Positions 8,155-17,213 of a stretch of 64,000 bases of DNA are shown here, piece after piece. How positions within the stretch are numbered: position 1 is the first letter of the stretch; each line of letters starts with the position of its first letter. The stretch spans positions 1,302,001 to 1,366,000 of the forward strand of contig NC_013522.1 in the NCBI RefSeq assembly GCF_000024905.1, written 5' to 3'. The stretch comes from Thermanaerovibrio acidaminovorans DSM 6589. Its GTDB lineage: Bacteria > Synergistota > Synergistia > Synergistales > Synergistaceae. The position numbers were made by a program, and so were the translations under genes. The notes beneath the pieces were generated by a model. It was not told where the DNA came from. It was given only the letters and a program-made list of their open reading frames with translations, and ran no database searches.

Positions 8155-9498
8155 CTACCACTTGAGCCCCTTGACGAACACTATGGCGATCACCACCGGG
8201 GCGACCAGCCGGCAGATCCAGACCCATATGCCCTCAAAGACGAAGGGGAGACGCCCCTGGTTGGAGATCTCCTTCTTGCAGCCGTCAAGCCAGAACCAGC
8301 CGGCGAAGAGGGAGATGAGGATGCCGCCCAAGGGGAGCAACAGGTTGCTGGCCACGAAGTCCATGGCGTCCAGGAAGTCCTTGCCGGCTATCTTGGGGAA
8401 GTGCCCTCCCAGAGACAGGGCGGAGGGGACCCCCAAGAGGAAGATAACCAGCCCCAGAACCCAGGAGGCCTTGGCCCTGTCCCAGCCCAGCTCGTCCTTG
8501 AAGTAGGCCACGCAGACCTCCAACAGGGACACCGAGGAGGTTATGGCGGCGAAGAAGAGGAGCAGGAAGAACACGAAGGAGAAGACGGCCCCCATGGGCA
8601 TCTTGGAGAACACCGAGGGCAGGGTTATGAAGGTTAGCCCCGGCCCGGCAGCGGGCTCCATGTTGAAGGCGAACACCGCGGGGAATATGGCAAAACCCGC
8701 CAAGAAGGCCACCAGGGTGTCCAAGAAGGTAACGGTAAAGGCCGCAGAGGGGAGCGCCTCATCCTTGTTTAGATAGCTGCCGTAGGTGATCATGCAACCC
8801 ATGCCCAGCGACAGGGAGAAGAAGCCCTGCCCCAGGGCGGAAAGGACGGTGCCTCCGGTGACCTTGCTGAAGTCCGGCTTAAGGTAGAACTCGATGCCCT
8901 TCATGGCCCCGTCAAGGGTCACGGCCCTCAGGATGAGCACCAGCAACAGGAGGAAGAGACCGGGCATCATGACCTTGCAGTACTTCTCGATCCCCTCACC
9001 TATGCCCTTGAATACGATCCAGATGGTGCCGAACATGAAGAGCGCCTGATAGAGGATCACCTGGGTGGGGTTGGAGACGAAGGCCCCGAAGGCGTCCCCC
9101 GCCTTGCCCTGGGATGCCACCTCCATGAGGCCCGTGAAGGACTTGAGCATGTAGGCGATGGTCCAGCCCGCCACAACCCCATAGAAGGAGAGGATTATGA
9201 AACCTGCTATGACCCCCATCCAGCCCACCAGGGGCCAAGCGCCGCCCCCAAGCTTCTTGAAGGAGCCCACCGCGTTGAGCCCCGCACCACGCCCTATGGC
9301 CATCTCCGCCAGCATCACCGAGGCGCCGATGATGAAGACTATGGCCAGGTAGATGAGAACGAAGGCTCCGCCCCCGTTCATGCCCACCACGTAGGGGAAA
9401 CGCCATATGTTACCAAGCCCCACAGCAGAACCCGCCGCCGCCATTATGAAGCCCAACCTGCTGCCCCACTGTTCACGATCGTTGGTAGACACCACCAT
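8155..9498 (-). CDS. Sodium-dependent amino-acid transporter, NSS (SNF) family, second copy
   Basis: 447 residues, paralogous to the protein at 3723-5054. It has the same helix 1 signature (DREQWGSRLGFIMAAAGSAVG), the same GCMITYGSYL and SVSLLEVCVAY blocks and the same C-terminal helices. The ATG at 9498 is set by AGAGGAGTG immediately upstream. Expected role: Na+-coupled uptake of amino acids across the inner membrane. The two copies probably differ in substrate, but the helix differences do not allow an assignment. It is monocistronic, with its own promoter and a strong terminator. Confidence 0.92.
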   Translation of the reverse strand: MVVSTNDREQWGSRLGFIMAAAGSAVGLGNIWRFPYVVGMNGGGAFVLIYLAIVFIIGASVMLAEMAIGRGAGLNAVGSFKKLGGGAWPLVGWMGVIAGFIILSFYGVVAGWTIAYMLKSFTGLMEVASQGKAGDAFGAFVSNPTQVILYQALFMFGTIWIVFKGIGEGIEKYCKVMMPGLFLLLLVLILRAVTLDGAMKGIEFYLKPDFSKVTGGTVLSALGQGFFSLSLGMGCMITYGSYLNKDEALPSAAFTVTFLDTLVAFLAGFAIFPAVFAFNMEPAAGPGLTFITLPSVFSKMPMGAVFSFVFFLLLFFAAITSSVSLLEVCVAYFKDELGWDRAKASWVLGLVIFLLGVPSALSLGGHFPKIAGKDFLDAMDFVASNLLLPLGGILISLFAGWFWLDGCKKEISNQGRLPFVFEGIWVWICRLVAPVVIAIVFVKGLKW

Positions 9499-9659
9499 CA
9501 CTCCTCTTTTTCCAAATAAAAAACCTATAACCAATAAAAAATACAACAAAAACACCAAAAACACTTGCAATCTTTCCCCCAAACCACCCCCTCGGCGGGC
9601 TGAAGCTTAAATAATCGCCCCAGGACCGCTCAAGAAAAGTCTGTCGCATGGATGCAATA

Positions 9660-9688
9660 AATAAACCCTCCTCTCCCTGTTTTGTCAA
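9660..9688 (-). promoter_or_regulatory. Promoter of right NSS transporter
   Basis: On the minus strand a perfect TTGACA (9683-9688) has a 17-nt spacer to TTTATT (9660-9665), about 165 nt upstream of the start codon. Confidence 0.55.
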
Positions 9689-9740
9689 GTTAGATATTGT
9701 CATGTCAAAGCCGAAGGCGGGGTGATCAGGTAAAAAACCA

Positions 9741-9782
9741 GTTAAAAAGGCCCCGGGCCTCGCCATGGCGAGGCCCGGGGCC
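9741..9782 (-). terminator. Terminator of the rny-ymdB operon
   Basis: A perfect 34-nt palindrome (9749-9782, 16-bp stem centred on CCATGG) is followed on the minus strand by TTTTTAACTGGTTTTTT, 35 nt after the ymdB stop codon. Confidence 0.88.
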
Positions 9783-9817
9783 GGGACCACACGAAGAAAA
9801 CGAAACGTGAACCGGAG

Positions 9818-10609
9818 TTAAAGGTCTATCCGCACCCGCTGGATCGACAGGGCCAGCCCGGTGTGGGTGCAGATCTCCACCACCACCCCGCAGAACCTGA
9901 GGCGCTCGTCGCAGACCTCGAACTTGCTTGGGGTTCCGTAGATGAACCGGGGTATCACCGATTCGTACCTCATGCCTATCACCCCGCCGGAGCCGCCGGT
10001 CATGCCCGCGTCGGTTATGTAACCGGTGCCCTTGGGCAGCAGCTCCTCGTCGGCGGTCTGGACGTGGGTGTGGGTGCCTATCACCGCCGATACCCTGCCG
10101 TCCAGGAAGAGCCCCAGGGCCCGCTTCTCACTGGTGGTCTCCGCGTGGAAGTCCACCAGGACGCACCGAGCCTCCAGGGCCTCCAGCTCCTCCTGGGCCC
10201 TCCGGAAGGGGCAGTCTATGGGGTGCTGAAGGGCCCTGCCCTGGAGGTTGAGGACCCCCAGGCACATGTCCCCCTTGCGGTAGACCCCGCTGCCCCGCCC
10301 GGGCACCCCCGGCGGGTAGTTGGCGGGCCTGAGTATCCTCAGGTCCTCCGCCAGCATCTCCGCCGCCTCCCTCTTGTCGAAGCTGTGGTTGCCGCCGGTT
10401 ATCACGTCCACCCCGGCGGCGAAGAGCTCCTCCGCCACCGGCCTGGTAATGCCGAACCCCGCCGCGGCGTTCTCCCCGTTGGCCACAACGAAGTGGAAGG
10501 GCCCCCTCTCGGAGGCCAGGTCCTTCAGGACCCTGGGCAGAAGCCGCCGGCCCGGCTTGCCCATCACGTCCCCAACGAAGAGGACCCTCATGACCCCCGG
10601 GTCGATCAT
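9818..10609 (-). CDS. ymdB: YmdB-family metallophosphoesterase (cyclic-nucleotide phosphodiesterase)
   Basis: Binuclear-metal phosphoesterase; the Bacillus and Deinococcus homologues hydrolyse 2',3'-cyclic nucleotides. Motifs: [13 protein letters not shown] at the N-terminus, [27 protein letters not shown] and [11 protein letters not shown], which supply the metal-binding Asp, Asn and His residues. It follows rny in an ATGA overlap (start 10609); an internal ATG at 10591 would also give a good family N-terminus. Coupling to RNase Y matches the order known in Bacillus and suggests a shared part in RNA turnover. Confidence 0.93.
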   Translation of the reverse strand: MIDPGVMRVLFVGDVMGKPGRRLLPRVLKDLASERGPFHFVVANGENAAAGFGITRPVAEELFAAGVDVITGGNHSFDKREAAEMLAEDLRILRPANYPPGVPGRGSGVYRKGDMCLGVLNLQGRALQHPIDCPFRRAQEELEALEARCVLVDFHAETTSEKRALGLFLDGRVSAVIGTHTHVQTADEELLPKGTGYITDAGMTGGSGGVIGMRYESVIPRFIYGTPSKFEVCDERLRFCGVVVEICTHTGLALSIQRVRIDL

Positions 10610-12135
10610 TTGGCGTACTCCACCGCCCGGGTCTCCCTTATGAGGGTGACCTTTATCTGGCCCGGGTACTTCATCTCCTGCTCTATCTTGCGGGCTATGT
10701 CGTAGGCCAGCTTCTGCATGGCCCCATCGTCGGTCACCTGGGGGGAGACCGCCACCCGCACCTCCCGGCCCGCCTGGATGGCAAAGGCCTTGCTGACCCC
10801 GGAGAACTCCTTGGCCAGGGACTCCAGCTTCTCCAGCCTCTTGACGTAGGCGTCCAGGCTCTCCCGCCGGGCCCCGGGCCTGGAGGCGCTTATGGCGTCC
10901 GCCGCCGCCACCAGCACCGCATATATGGTGGTGGGCTCCTCGTCCTCGTGGTGGGACGCTATGGCGTTCACCACCTCGTGGGGCTCCCCATATCTCCTGG
11001 CCAGGTCCGCCCCTATGGCGGCGTGGGGACCCTCCACCTGGTGGTCCACCGCCTTGCCTATGTCGTGAAGGAGACCCGCCCGCCGGGCCAGGATCTCGTC
11101 CAGCCCCAGCTCTGAGGCCATGATCCCCGTGAGGTACGCCACCTCCAGGCTGTGCTGGAGGGCGTTCTGGCCGTAGCTGAACCGGAACTTGAGCTGCCCC
11201 AGGATCCGTATAAGCTCCGGGTTCATGGACTTGATCCCCGTCTGGAGCAACGCCCCCTCCCCGGCCTCCACGATCTCCTCCTCCACGTCCCGCTGGGCCT
11301 TCTCGATGATCTCCTCTATGCGGGCCGGGTGTATCCGCCCGTCCGCCACCAGCCGCTCCAACGCCAGCCGGGCAACCTCCCGGCGAACCGGATCGAAGCA
11401 GCTTATGGTCACCGCCTCTGGGGTGTCGTCCACTATGAGGTCCACCCCCGTGAGGGTCTCGAAGGTCCTTATGTTGCGCCCCTCACGGCCTATTATCCTA
11501 CCCTTCATCTCGTCCGAGGGCAGGGGCACCACGCTCACCGCCACCTCGGAGGTGTGCTCCGCGCTGCACCGCTGAATGGCGGTGGCTATTATCTCCCGGG
11601 CCTTGCGGTCCGACTCCCGCCGGGCCCTCTCCTCCATCTCCTTGAGCCGCAGGCCTATCAGATGGGCCGCCTCGTCCTCCACCTGCTTGAGGAGCAAATC
11701 CCGGGCCTCCTCCCTGGTCAGGGAGGCCACCTCCTCCAGCTTGGCGGTTATCTGGGACTCCCTCTCCGAAAGGGACTCCATCCGCTCCTCCAGCTGCCGC
11801 TGGCGGGCCTTCAGATCCTCCTCCCGCTTGGACAGGGCCTCCAGACGACGGTCCAGGGCCTCCTCCTTCTGCTCCAGGCGGCGCTCAGCCCGCTGAAGCT
11901 CGCTGCGCCGCTCCTTGGTCTCCCGCTCCACCTCCTGCCTCAACCGGAGGATCTCCTCCTTGGCCTCGGTGAGCATCTCCCGCTTGGACCTCTCCGCCGA
12001 CGCGGCGGCCTCCTTGAGGACCCGCTCCGCCTCGCTCAACGCGTCCTTGTTCCTCTTGGCGTCCAGATGACGGAGCAAAAGGAACACCACGGCGGCGCCC
12101 AAAGCGGCACCCGCCGCCATCATCACAAACGACAT
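10606..12135 (-). CDS. rny: Ribonuclease Y
   Basis: Membrane-anchored endoribonuclease that starts mRNA decay. The 509 residues show, in order, an N-terminal transmembrane helix (about 1-22), a long coiled coil (about 25-190), a KH domain with [15 protein letters not shown] (about 215-235), and an HD domain with [10 protein letters not shown] and [18 protein letters not shown]. The ATG at 12135 was chosen because it starts the anchor helix; an in-frame upstream start at 12219 would add an unrelated tail. A TATAAT promoter lies 90 nt upstream. Confidence 0.96.
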   Translation of the reverse strand: MSFVMMAAGAALGAAVVFLLLRHLDAKRNKDALSEAERVLKEAAASAERSKREMLTEAKEEILRLRQEVERETKERRSELQRAERRLEQKEEALDRRLEALSKREEDLKARQRQLEERMESLSERESQITAKLEEVASLTREEARDLLLKQVEDEAAHLIGLRLKEMEERARRESDRKAREIIATAIQRCSAEHTSEVAVSVVPLPSDEMKGRIIGREGRNIRTFETLTGVDLIVDDTPEAVTISCFDPVRREVARLALERLVADGRIHPARIEEIIEKAQRDVEEEIVEAGEGALLQTGIKSMNPELIRILGQLKFRFSYGQNALQHSLEVAYLTGIMASELGLDEILARRAGLLHDIGKAVDHQVEGPHAAIGADLARRYGEPHEVVNAIASHHEDEEPTTIYAVLVAAADAISASRPGARRESLDAYVKRLEKLESLAKEFSGVSKAFAIQAGREVRVAVSPQVTDDGAMQKLAYDIARKIEQEMKYPGQIKVTLIRETRAVEYAK

Positions 12136-12224
12136 TCCATTCCCCCCTGTTCGGTTGTCAAGGTGCAGTTCGCTGATCCATCCGTAATCGTAGATCACCG
12201 GGGGCCCATGGCCCCTCACTGCGT

Positions 12225-12253
12225 ATTATATACCGACCGGGGAGACTTGTAGA
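12225..12253 (-). promoter_or_regulatory. Promoter of rny
   Basis: Minus strand TCTACA (12248-12253), 17-nt spacer, TATAAT (12225-12230). The transcript would begin near 12218 and carry a hairpin (GGGGCC-CAT-GGCCCC type, about 12201-12215) in its leader. Confidence 0.6.
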
Positions 12254-12256
12254 ACA

Positions 12257-14224
12257 TCACCCGCCCCCAAGGATCTCCATGATCCCCGGGAAGCGGCATC
12301 GAACCTCCCGGAGGAGCTCCCCATGGATGGCCCATTCCTCCACCAGACTGGCCGCGTCCTCCCGGGCGGCCTCCAGTAGCTCCAGGTCCCTGCTCAGGTC
12401 CGCCACCTTGAGCCCCATGTCACCGTGCTGGCTCAGGTGGTGAAGGGTGCCAGGCCCCCGCTCCGCCAGGTCCAGCTCCGCCACCTTGAACCCGTCGGAC
12501 AGCTCCTCCAGGGCCTTGAGCCTCTGGGGCACCGGCTCCCGGGACGACAGGAGCACGCACAGCCCGTCCGATCCTCCCCGGCCCACCCGGCCCCGCAGCT
12601 GGTGGAGCTGGCTCAGCCCCAGCATGTCCGCCCCCTCCACCACCATCACGGTGGCGTCCGGCACATCTATCCCAACCTCCAGTACGGTGGTGCCCACCAG
12701 GAGCCGGGAGCTCCCCTCCCTGAAGCGGAGGACCGCCGCCTCCTTCTCCTCCGAGGGCATCCGGCCGTGCACCAGCTGGGGGTTCGCCCAGCCCAGGGAC
12801 TCGCAGAGCTGCCGGTGACGGGACACCGCGGCGGAGGGACCCGCCTCCAGGGAGGGGCAGACCCAGAAGGCCCTTCCTCCCCTCTCCAGCTCTCCCACCA
12901 GCCGATCCAGCACCCGGCCCAGCCCCCGGGGGCCCATGGACATGGTGGTGACCCGGCCCCTCCCAGGGGGGGACTCACCCAGGGTGAGCACCTCCAGGTC
13001 CCCGTAGAGGGCCAGGGCCATGGTCCTGGGTATGGGGGTGGCGCTCACCATGAGGAGGCTCATCCGTCCCCCTCGGGTGAGGGCTGCCCGCTGGGACACG
13101 CCGAAGCGTTGCTGCTCGTCCACGATGGCCAGGGCGGATGCCTCCCCCAGGGCCTTCCGGAAGAGCAGGGCGGAGGTGCCGACGTAGAGCCCCGGCCCCG
13201 GTGAGGCATCCGCCCTTGTGTCCCCGGTTACCAGCTCCACCTTGAAGTCCGGGAGCAGCCGTCGGGCCACCTGGAAGGTCTGGCGGGCCAGGATCTCCGT
13301 GGGGGAGAGGAAGAGCACCGACCGGCCCCGCTTAAGATACAGGTGGGCGGCAAAGAGGGCCACCGCGGTCTTGCCGGACCCCACGTCCCCCTGGAGCAAC
13401 AGGTCGAACCTGCCCCGGTTGAAGGCCTGGGCTATGGCCCTCATGCAGGACTCCTGGGACCGGGTGGGGCGGAAGGGAAGGCTGGAGGCGTACTCCTCCA
13501 CGTCCGCCTCCCGGGCGGGGGCGGCGGGGGCGGCTCCCAGGGGCCTCATGCGCCGCCTGAGGGCGAAGCAGGCCTGCAGGAGGAGTAGCTCCTGGTAGGC
13601 AAGCCTCCGCCGGGCCTCCCGCCAAGAGGCCCCGGAGGAGGGCCAGTGGATCTCCCTTAAGGACCCCACCAGGTCCGGGAGGGACCTGCGGAACCGGATC
13701 TCCTCCGGTATGGGGTCCTCCGGGGGATCCTGGGAGGTCCGCTCCAGGGCGGACAGGATAAGGTTCCTCATCCACCAGGAGGGCAGGGCCCTGCTGGATG
13801 GGTATACGGGGACTATGCGTCCCAAGAGGGGGGATGAGCGGTCCAGCAGCTTGGGGTTAGCCATGCAGGGTCCCAGGGGGGAGGTCCGGACCGGGCCGTA
13901 GAGGAGGACCCGCTCCCCCGGCTGGGGCACCATGGGTCGGGGTCCGAAGACGAAGACCCACATGGTGCCCCCTCCGCCGGTCACCGGGTACCTCATGCCC
14001 CGGCGACCCATCATGGGGGAGGGTCTGCCGGCGGATCCCTCCACCAGGCACCTCCTGCCCGGCAGGGCCTCCGCGGGGGTGACCGGGCGGCGCAGGTCCT
14101 CGTAGCGCCTGGGGAGGAAGAGGAGGAGGTCCCCCAATGTGCGGATCCCCTCCTCCTCTAGGGCGGCGGATCGTTTGGGGCCCACACCCTTCAGGGACCC
14201 TACCGGGAGATCCGAGCAGATCAG
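12257..14224 (-). CDS. recG: ATP-dependent DNA helicase RecG, apparent CTG start
   Basis: Branch-migration helicase that rescues stalled replication forks. An N-terminal helix-hairpin segment (SLKGVGPKRSAALEEEGI) is followed by the wedge domain, Walker A GDVGSGKTAVAL, DEQQRFGV in place of the more usual DEQH, SATPIPRTM, and the C-terminal motifs VGTTVLEVGIDVP and QLRGRVGRG. The family N-terminus extends upstream of the first GTG (14185). A CTG at 14224 overlaps the divIVA stop as CTGA and gives 655 residues, so I take it as the start. If GTG is used, the protein lacks part of the family N-terminus. Confidence 0.93.
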   Translation of the reverse strand: MICSDLPVGSLKGVGPKRSAALEEEGIRTLGDLLLFLPRRYEDLRRPVTPAEALPGRRCLVEGSAGRPSPMMGRRGMRYPVTGGGGTMWVFVFGPRPMVPQPGERVLLYGPVRTSPLGPCMANPKLLDRSSPLLGRIVPVYPSSRALPSWWMRNLILSALERTSQDPPEDPIPEEIRFRRSLPDLVGSLREIHWPSSGASWREARRRLAYQELLLLQACFALRRRMRPLGAAPAAPAREADVEEYASSLPFRPTRSQESCMRAIAQAFNRGRFDLLLQGDVGSGKTAVALFAAHLYLKRGRSVLFLSPTEILARQTFQVARRLLPDFKVELVTGDTRADASPGPGLYVGTSALLFRKALGEASALAIVDEQQRFGVSQRAALTRGGRMSLLMVSATPIPRTMALALYGDLEVLTLGESPPGRGRVTTMSMGPRGLGRVLDRLVGELERGGRAFWVCPSLEAGPSAAVSRHRQLCESLGWANPQLVHGRMPSEEKEAAVLRFREGSSRLLVGTTVLEVGIDVPDATVMVVEGADMLGLSQLHQLRGRVGRGGSDGLCVLLSSREPVPQRLKALEELSDGFKVAELDLAERGPGTLHHLSQHGDMGLKVADLSRDLELLEAAREDAASLVEEWAIHGELLREVRCRFPGIMEILGGG

Positions 14225-14850
14225 GCCCCCTGTCCCTCCCGGGCGTCGCCGAAGATGTCCAGCACCTCGAAGGGGGCCTCCTGGACGTTGAAGGGGTCCT
14301 CGGGAATGGGGATACGCTCCACCTTCGGGGGCTTAGCCTCCCGGATCTGCGGGTCCGCCATGGGGGCCCCCTCCCGGTGGACCTCCGGGTCGCACATGCC
14401 CGATGGGGCCTCCTCCCGGATCATCATGTCGAACTTGGAGAGCATGGCCCGGAACTCCGCCACGTACTGGCAACGCACCTGGGTGAGCCGGTTCATCTCC
14501 CGGCGGAGGGAGCTCACCTGGGCCTCCGCGTCGGCGATCATCTTCTCCGCCCGGGCCTTGGCATCCGCCAGGATCGCCTCCGCCTGCTGATGGGCGGCCC
14601 GGACCCGCTCCTCCGCGCTCCGCTGGGCCAGGATCAGCGCCTCGTTCAGGGACTCCTTCAGGCCCTTGAACTCCTCCATCTGCTCCTTCATGGTCTCCAG
14701 GTCCCGCTCCAGCTCCTTGTTCCGCTGGATGTAGGCCTGGAGGCTCTCCGCCACCTGGTCCAGGAAGTCGTCCACCTCCGCGGTCTCGTACCCCCTGAAA
14801 CCCCTCTTGAACGACTGGTTCACCACGTCTAAGGGCGTAAGATAGCTCAA
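14221..14850 (-). CDS. divIVA: DivIVA-domain cell-division/polarity protein
   Basis: Coiled-coil protein that marks curved membrane at poles and septa. The N-terminal lipid-binding domain has LTPLDVVNQSFKRGFRGY and EVDDFLDQVAESL (residues 4-38). Long coiled coils follow (about 40-155), and the C-terminal 50 residues are Pro-rich and disordered. 209 residues, a typical length. It lies after yggS on the same strand but has its own TATAAT box, and its stop overlaps recG. The yggS-divIVA neighbourhood is a Gram-positive division-cluster arrangement. Confidence 0.92.
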   Translation of the reverse strand: MSYLTPLDVVNQSFKRGFRGYETAEVDDFLDQVAESLQAYIQRNKELERDLETMKEQMEEFKGLKESLNEALILAQRSAEERVRAAHQQAEAILADAKARAEKMIADAEAQVSSLRREMNRLTQVRCQYVAEFRAMLSKFDMMIREEAPSGMCDPEVHREGAPMADPQIREAKPPKVERIPIPEDPFNVQEAPFEVLDIFGDAREGQGA

Positions 14851-14911
14851 ACCGGTTCCCTCCCTAAGGTCTTTAAAGCCGGGGCTTGAACCCAGTGCCC
14901 CATGGCCCCAT

Positions 14912-14917
14912 ATTATA
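14912..14917 (-). promoter_or_regulatory. -10 element upstream of divIVA
   Basis: Perfect TATAAT on the minus strand just after the yggS stop codon, 62 nt before the divIVA start. The -35 region is AT-rich without a clear consensus. Confidence 0.5.
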
Positions 14918-14933
14918 AAACATAATCACAAAT

Positions 14934-15644
14934 TTAAAATCCCCTCCTGGGGCCGAAGAGGCAGGTGCCCAGCCGGACCATGGTGCTCCCCTCCATCACC
15001 GCCAGGGGGTAGTCGGAGCTCATGCCCATGGAGAGCTCCGGCAGATGGATCCCCAGGGCGGCCTCCAGCTGGTCCCTGAGCCTCCGGAGGGAGGCGAAGG
15101 AGGCCCGGATCCTGGCCTGGTCATCCACCAGAGGTCCCACCCCGAAGAGCCCCCTCAGCTCCAGCCGCTCGCACCGGGAGAGTATCATCTCCCCCAGGGG
15201 CTGTGCCAGGTCCGGGCTCACCCCGTGCTTGGAGGCCTCGCCGGAGATGTTGACCTCCATCAGGACCGGGCAGCGGGCGTCCGGGGTCTCCATCAGGACC
15301 CGGTTCAGGGAGCTGGCCAGCTCCAGGCTGTCCACCGTGTGGACCTGGTGGAAGGTCTCCAGGGCCTTTCGTACCTTGTTCCTCTGGAGGTGTCCTATCA
15401 TGATCCACTGGACGTCCAGGTCCTGGAGCTCCCGCCGCTTCTCCATGGCCTCCTGGACCCGGTTCTCCCCCACGATGCGAATCCCCGCCTGGGCGGCGGC
15501 CCGGACCGCCTGGGGCGGGTGGTTCTTGGTGACCGCCACCACCCGGACCTCCCCGGGGTCCCGCCCCACCGAGCCGGCCGCCCGTTCTATGGCCTCCATG
15601 GCAGCGGCCAGGTTATCCCTCACGTGCTCAAAGGACGTCACCAC
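14934..15644 (-). CDS. YggS-family pyridoxal-phosphate homeostasis protein
   Basis: PLP-binding protein of the YggS/PLPBP family, with a single TIM-barrel fold and no known enzymatic turnover. It buffers free pyridoxal phosphate. The lysine that holds PLP is in VVAVTKNHPP (about residue 38). Other family signatures are GENRVQEA, WIMIGHLQRNK, HTVDSLELA and the phosphate-binding LSMGMSSDYPLAV near the C-terminus. 236 residues is the normal length. The GTG start overlaps the end of the HlyD-like gene (GTGA), so both are translated together. Confidence 0.94.
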   Translation of the reverse strand: MVTSFEHVRDNLAAAMEAIERAAGSVGRDPGEVRVVAVTKNHPPQAVRAAAQAGIRIVGENRVQEAMEKRRELQDLDVQWIMIGHLQRNKVRKALETFHQVHTVDSLELASSLNRVLMETPDARCPVLMEVNISGEASKHGVSPDLAQPLGEMILSRCERLELRGLFGVGPLVDDQARIRASFASLRRLRDQLEAALGIHLPELSMGMSSDYPLAVMEGSTMVRLGTCLFGPRRGF

Positions 15645-16555
15645 AGCTGAACCCTTCCCTCCTTGGCCATCTGGCCGTCCACTATGACCGCCTCCCCAAG
15701 GGAGAGGCCCTTCATCACCAGGAACCGGTTGCCCCCTATGGGGCGTCCCTCCACGGGCCGGAAGGAGGAGATGTTCCCCCGGACCACGTATATGCCGGTC
15801 ACCCCATCCCGCTGGACCACGGACCTCTCGGGGATGGCGATCCCGTCGAACCGGCCCGCCTCCACCATGAGCTCCATGACCCGGCTAGTCACCACCTCCT
15901 CGGTCATCCATGGCAGGTCCATGTAGACCAGCGCCTTGGGGCCGTGGATCTCGTAGAACCGGACCTCCCCGAAGAGGTTAACCTCGAACCGGTCCCTCCG
16001 GACCGGCAGGGATCGAGCCTTAATGGACTCGGGCACCGTCCCGTCCAGGGGCACGTAGCCCAGGAACCGGATCTCCTGGGGGAACTCGATCACCTTCCCC
16101 ACCGGCTGCCCCGGGGAGGCGGTCCTGAGAGGGGGCGACGGCTCCGGCGCCACGGGGGGCAACTGGTCCCTCCGGTCCCAGAGGTAGGCGTAACGCCAGA
16201 TGCCCTCCATGCGGTCCAGCCGGGCCAGGAAGATCCCCTGGACCGGGGCCTTCACGTTCACCCCCCCCACCCGGGCCACCACCGCCCCGGCGGGGACCTT
16301 CACGGGCCCCTCCCCCCTGGGGTAGACCACCGGGCCGGAGGAGGGGGACCTCACCACCCGCTCCTGCCATATGAGGGCCCCCTTGACGGGGATCAGGTAC
16401 CACTCGGTCCAGGGGACCCCCCAGGTTATCCTGGGATTGGTCCTCTTGTGGTGGTCCACGTAGCTCAGGTACCCGAATACCCAGAGGACCGCCAGGGTGA
16501 TCAGCACCAGCCAGTAGATCACCCGCTTGGGTCCCGTGAGCTCCCCCCTAGCCAA
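15638..16555 (-). CDS. HlyD-like membrane-anchored protein of the yggS division locus
   Basis: 305 residues. A cytoplasmic basic start is followed by one transmembrane helix (about 12-30, VIYWLVLITLAVLWVFGYLSY), then an exported part with a biotinyl/lipoyl-like hairpin (VKVPAGAVVARVGGVNVKAP) as in HlyD/membrane-fusion proteins, and a C-terminal beta region. It lacks the long coiled-coil hairpin of export adaptors. Genes like this sit next to yggS and sepF in clostridial genomes, so a cell-division or envelope role is more likely than efflux. The start is a TTG overlapping the HAD gene; a GTG 33 nt downstream is an alternative. Confidence 0.7.
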   Translation of the reverse strand: MARGELTGPKRVIYWLVLITLAVLWVFGYLSYVDHHKRTNPRITWGVPWTEWYLIPVKGALIWQERVVRSPSSGPVVYPRGEGPVKVPAGAVVARVGGVNVKAPVQGIFLARLDRMEGIWRYAYLWDRRDQLPPVAPEPSPPLRTASPGQPVGKVIEFPQEIRFLGYVPLDGTVPESIKARSLPVRRDRFEVNLFGEVRFYEIHGPKALVYMDLPWMTEEVVTSRVMELMVEAGRFDGIAIPERSVVQRDGVTGIYVVRGNISSFRPVEGRPIGGNRFLVMKGLSLGEAVIVDGQMAKEGRVQLW

Positions 16556-17213
16556 CCTTCACCAGGGGACCTATGGTCCCCGGCAGGTCCGCCACGGACC
16601 CCAGCACTAGCCGGGCCCCGGCGGACTGGAGCTCCTCCGGGCGGAAGGGGCCGGTGGCCACCCCGACGGGCACCACCTTGGCCCTCAGGGCGCACTCCAT
16701 GTCCACGTCGGTGTCCCCCACGTACAGGGCCTCCTCCGGGCTTATCCCCATCCTGGACAGGGCCTCCAGCAGCATGTCCGGCTCCGGCTTGGCGGGCAGG
16801 CCGGACTCCAGCCCGATGGCCACGTCCAGCAACTCCATGAGCCCCATCCTCTGGGCCACCACTCCCACCATGTTCCGGTTGGACACCACCCCGAGCCTTA
16901 GACCCATGGCCTTGAGGGCCTCGAGGGCCGCGAGGGCCCCCTCTATGGGCCTTATCATGGAGTGCTCCAGGTGCCGGTACCGGCTCCTGTAGGCCTCCAC
17001 CCACCGGGGGTCGTACCCGCCGAAGAGGCGCCGAAGGGACAGATCGAAGGGCAACCCTATGGTGCCCATCAGGTCCTGGTGGGTTATGGGCCTCAGGCCC
17101 TCATCCTCCGCCAGCAGGTTAAGGCAGTGGGTCACCGCGTGGCTGGAGTCCACCAGGGTCATGTCGAAATCGAACACCACCCCCCGGGGGGAGAGATCAA
17201 ATTTAGCTTTCAT
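16548..17213 (-). CDS. HAD-superfamily hydrolase, phosphoglycolate-phosphatase type
   Basis: 221 residues. Motif I is VFDFDMTLVDSS (nucleophile and acid Asp, about residues 15-17). Motif II is VVSNRN. Motif III is a lysine in GLPAKPEPDM, and motif IV is YVGDTDVDMECA. A helical C1 cap lies between motif I and II. It probably removes phosphate from a small metabolite; phosphoglycolate and pyrophosphate are the common substrates of this branch, but specificity cannot be read from the sequence. It overlaps the methyltransferase upstream (TAATG) and the HlyD-like gene downstream. Confidence 0.87.
   Translation of the reverse strand: MKAKFDLSPRGVVFDFDMTLVDSSHAVTHCLNLLAEDEGLRPITHQDLMGTIGLPFDLSLRRLFGGYDPRWVEAYRSRYRHLEHSMIRPIEGALAALEALKAMGLRLGVVSNRNMVGVVAQRMGLMELLDVAIGLESGLPAKPEPDMLLEALSRMGISPEEALYVGDTDVDMECALRAKVVPVGVATGPFRPEELQSAGARLVLGSVADLPGTIGPLVKVG

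Larger units (their letters stand above)
9499..9817. other. Intergenic region between ymdB and NSS gene
   Basis: Holds the ymdB terminator at its right end, the NSS promoter near 9660-9688, and about 150 nt of T-rich leader on the minus strand. The only open frames are short read-throughs of the NSS frame. No riboswitch consensus was recognised. Confidence 0.6.
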
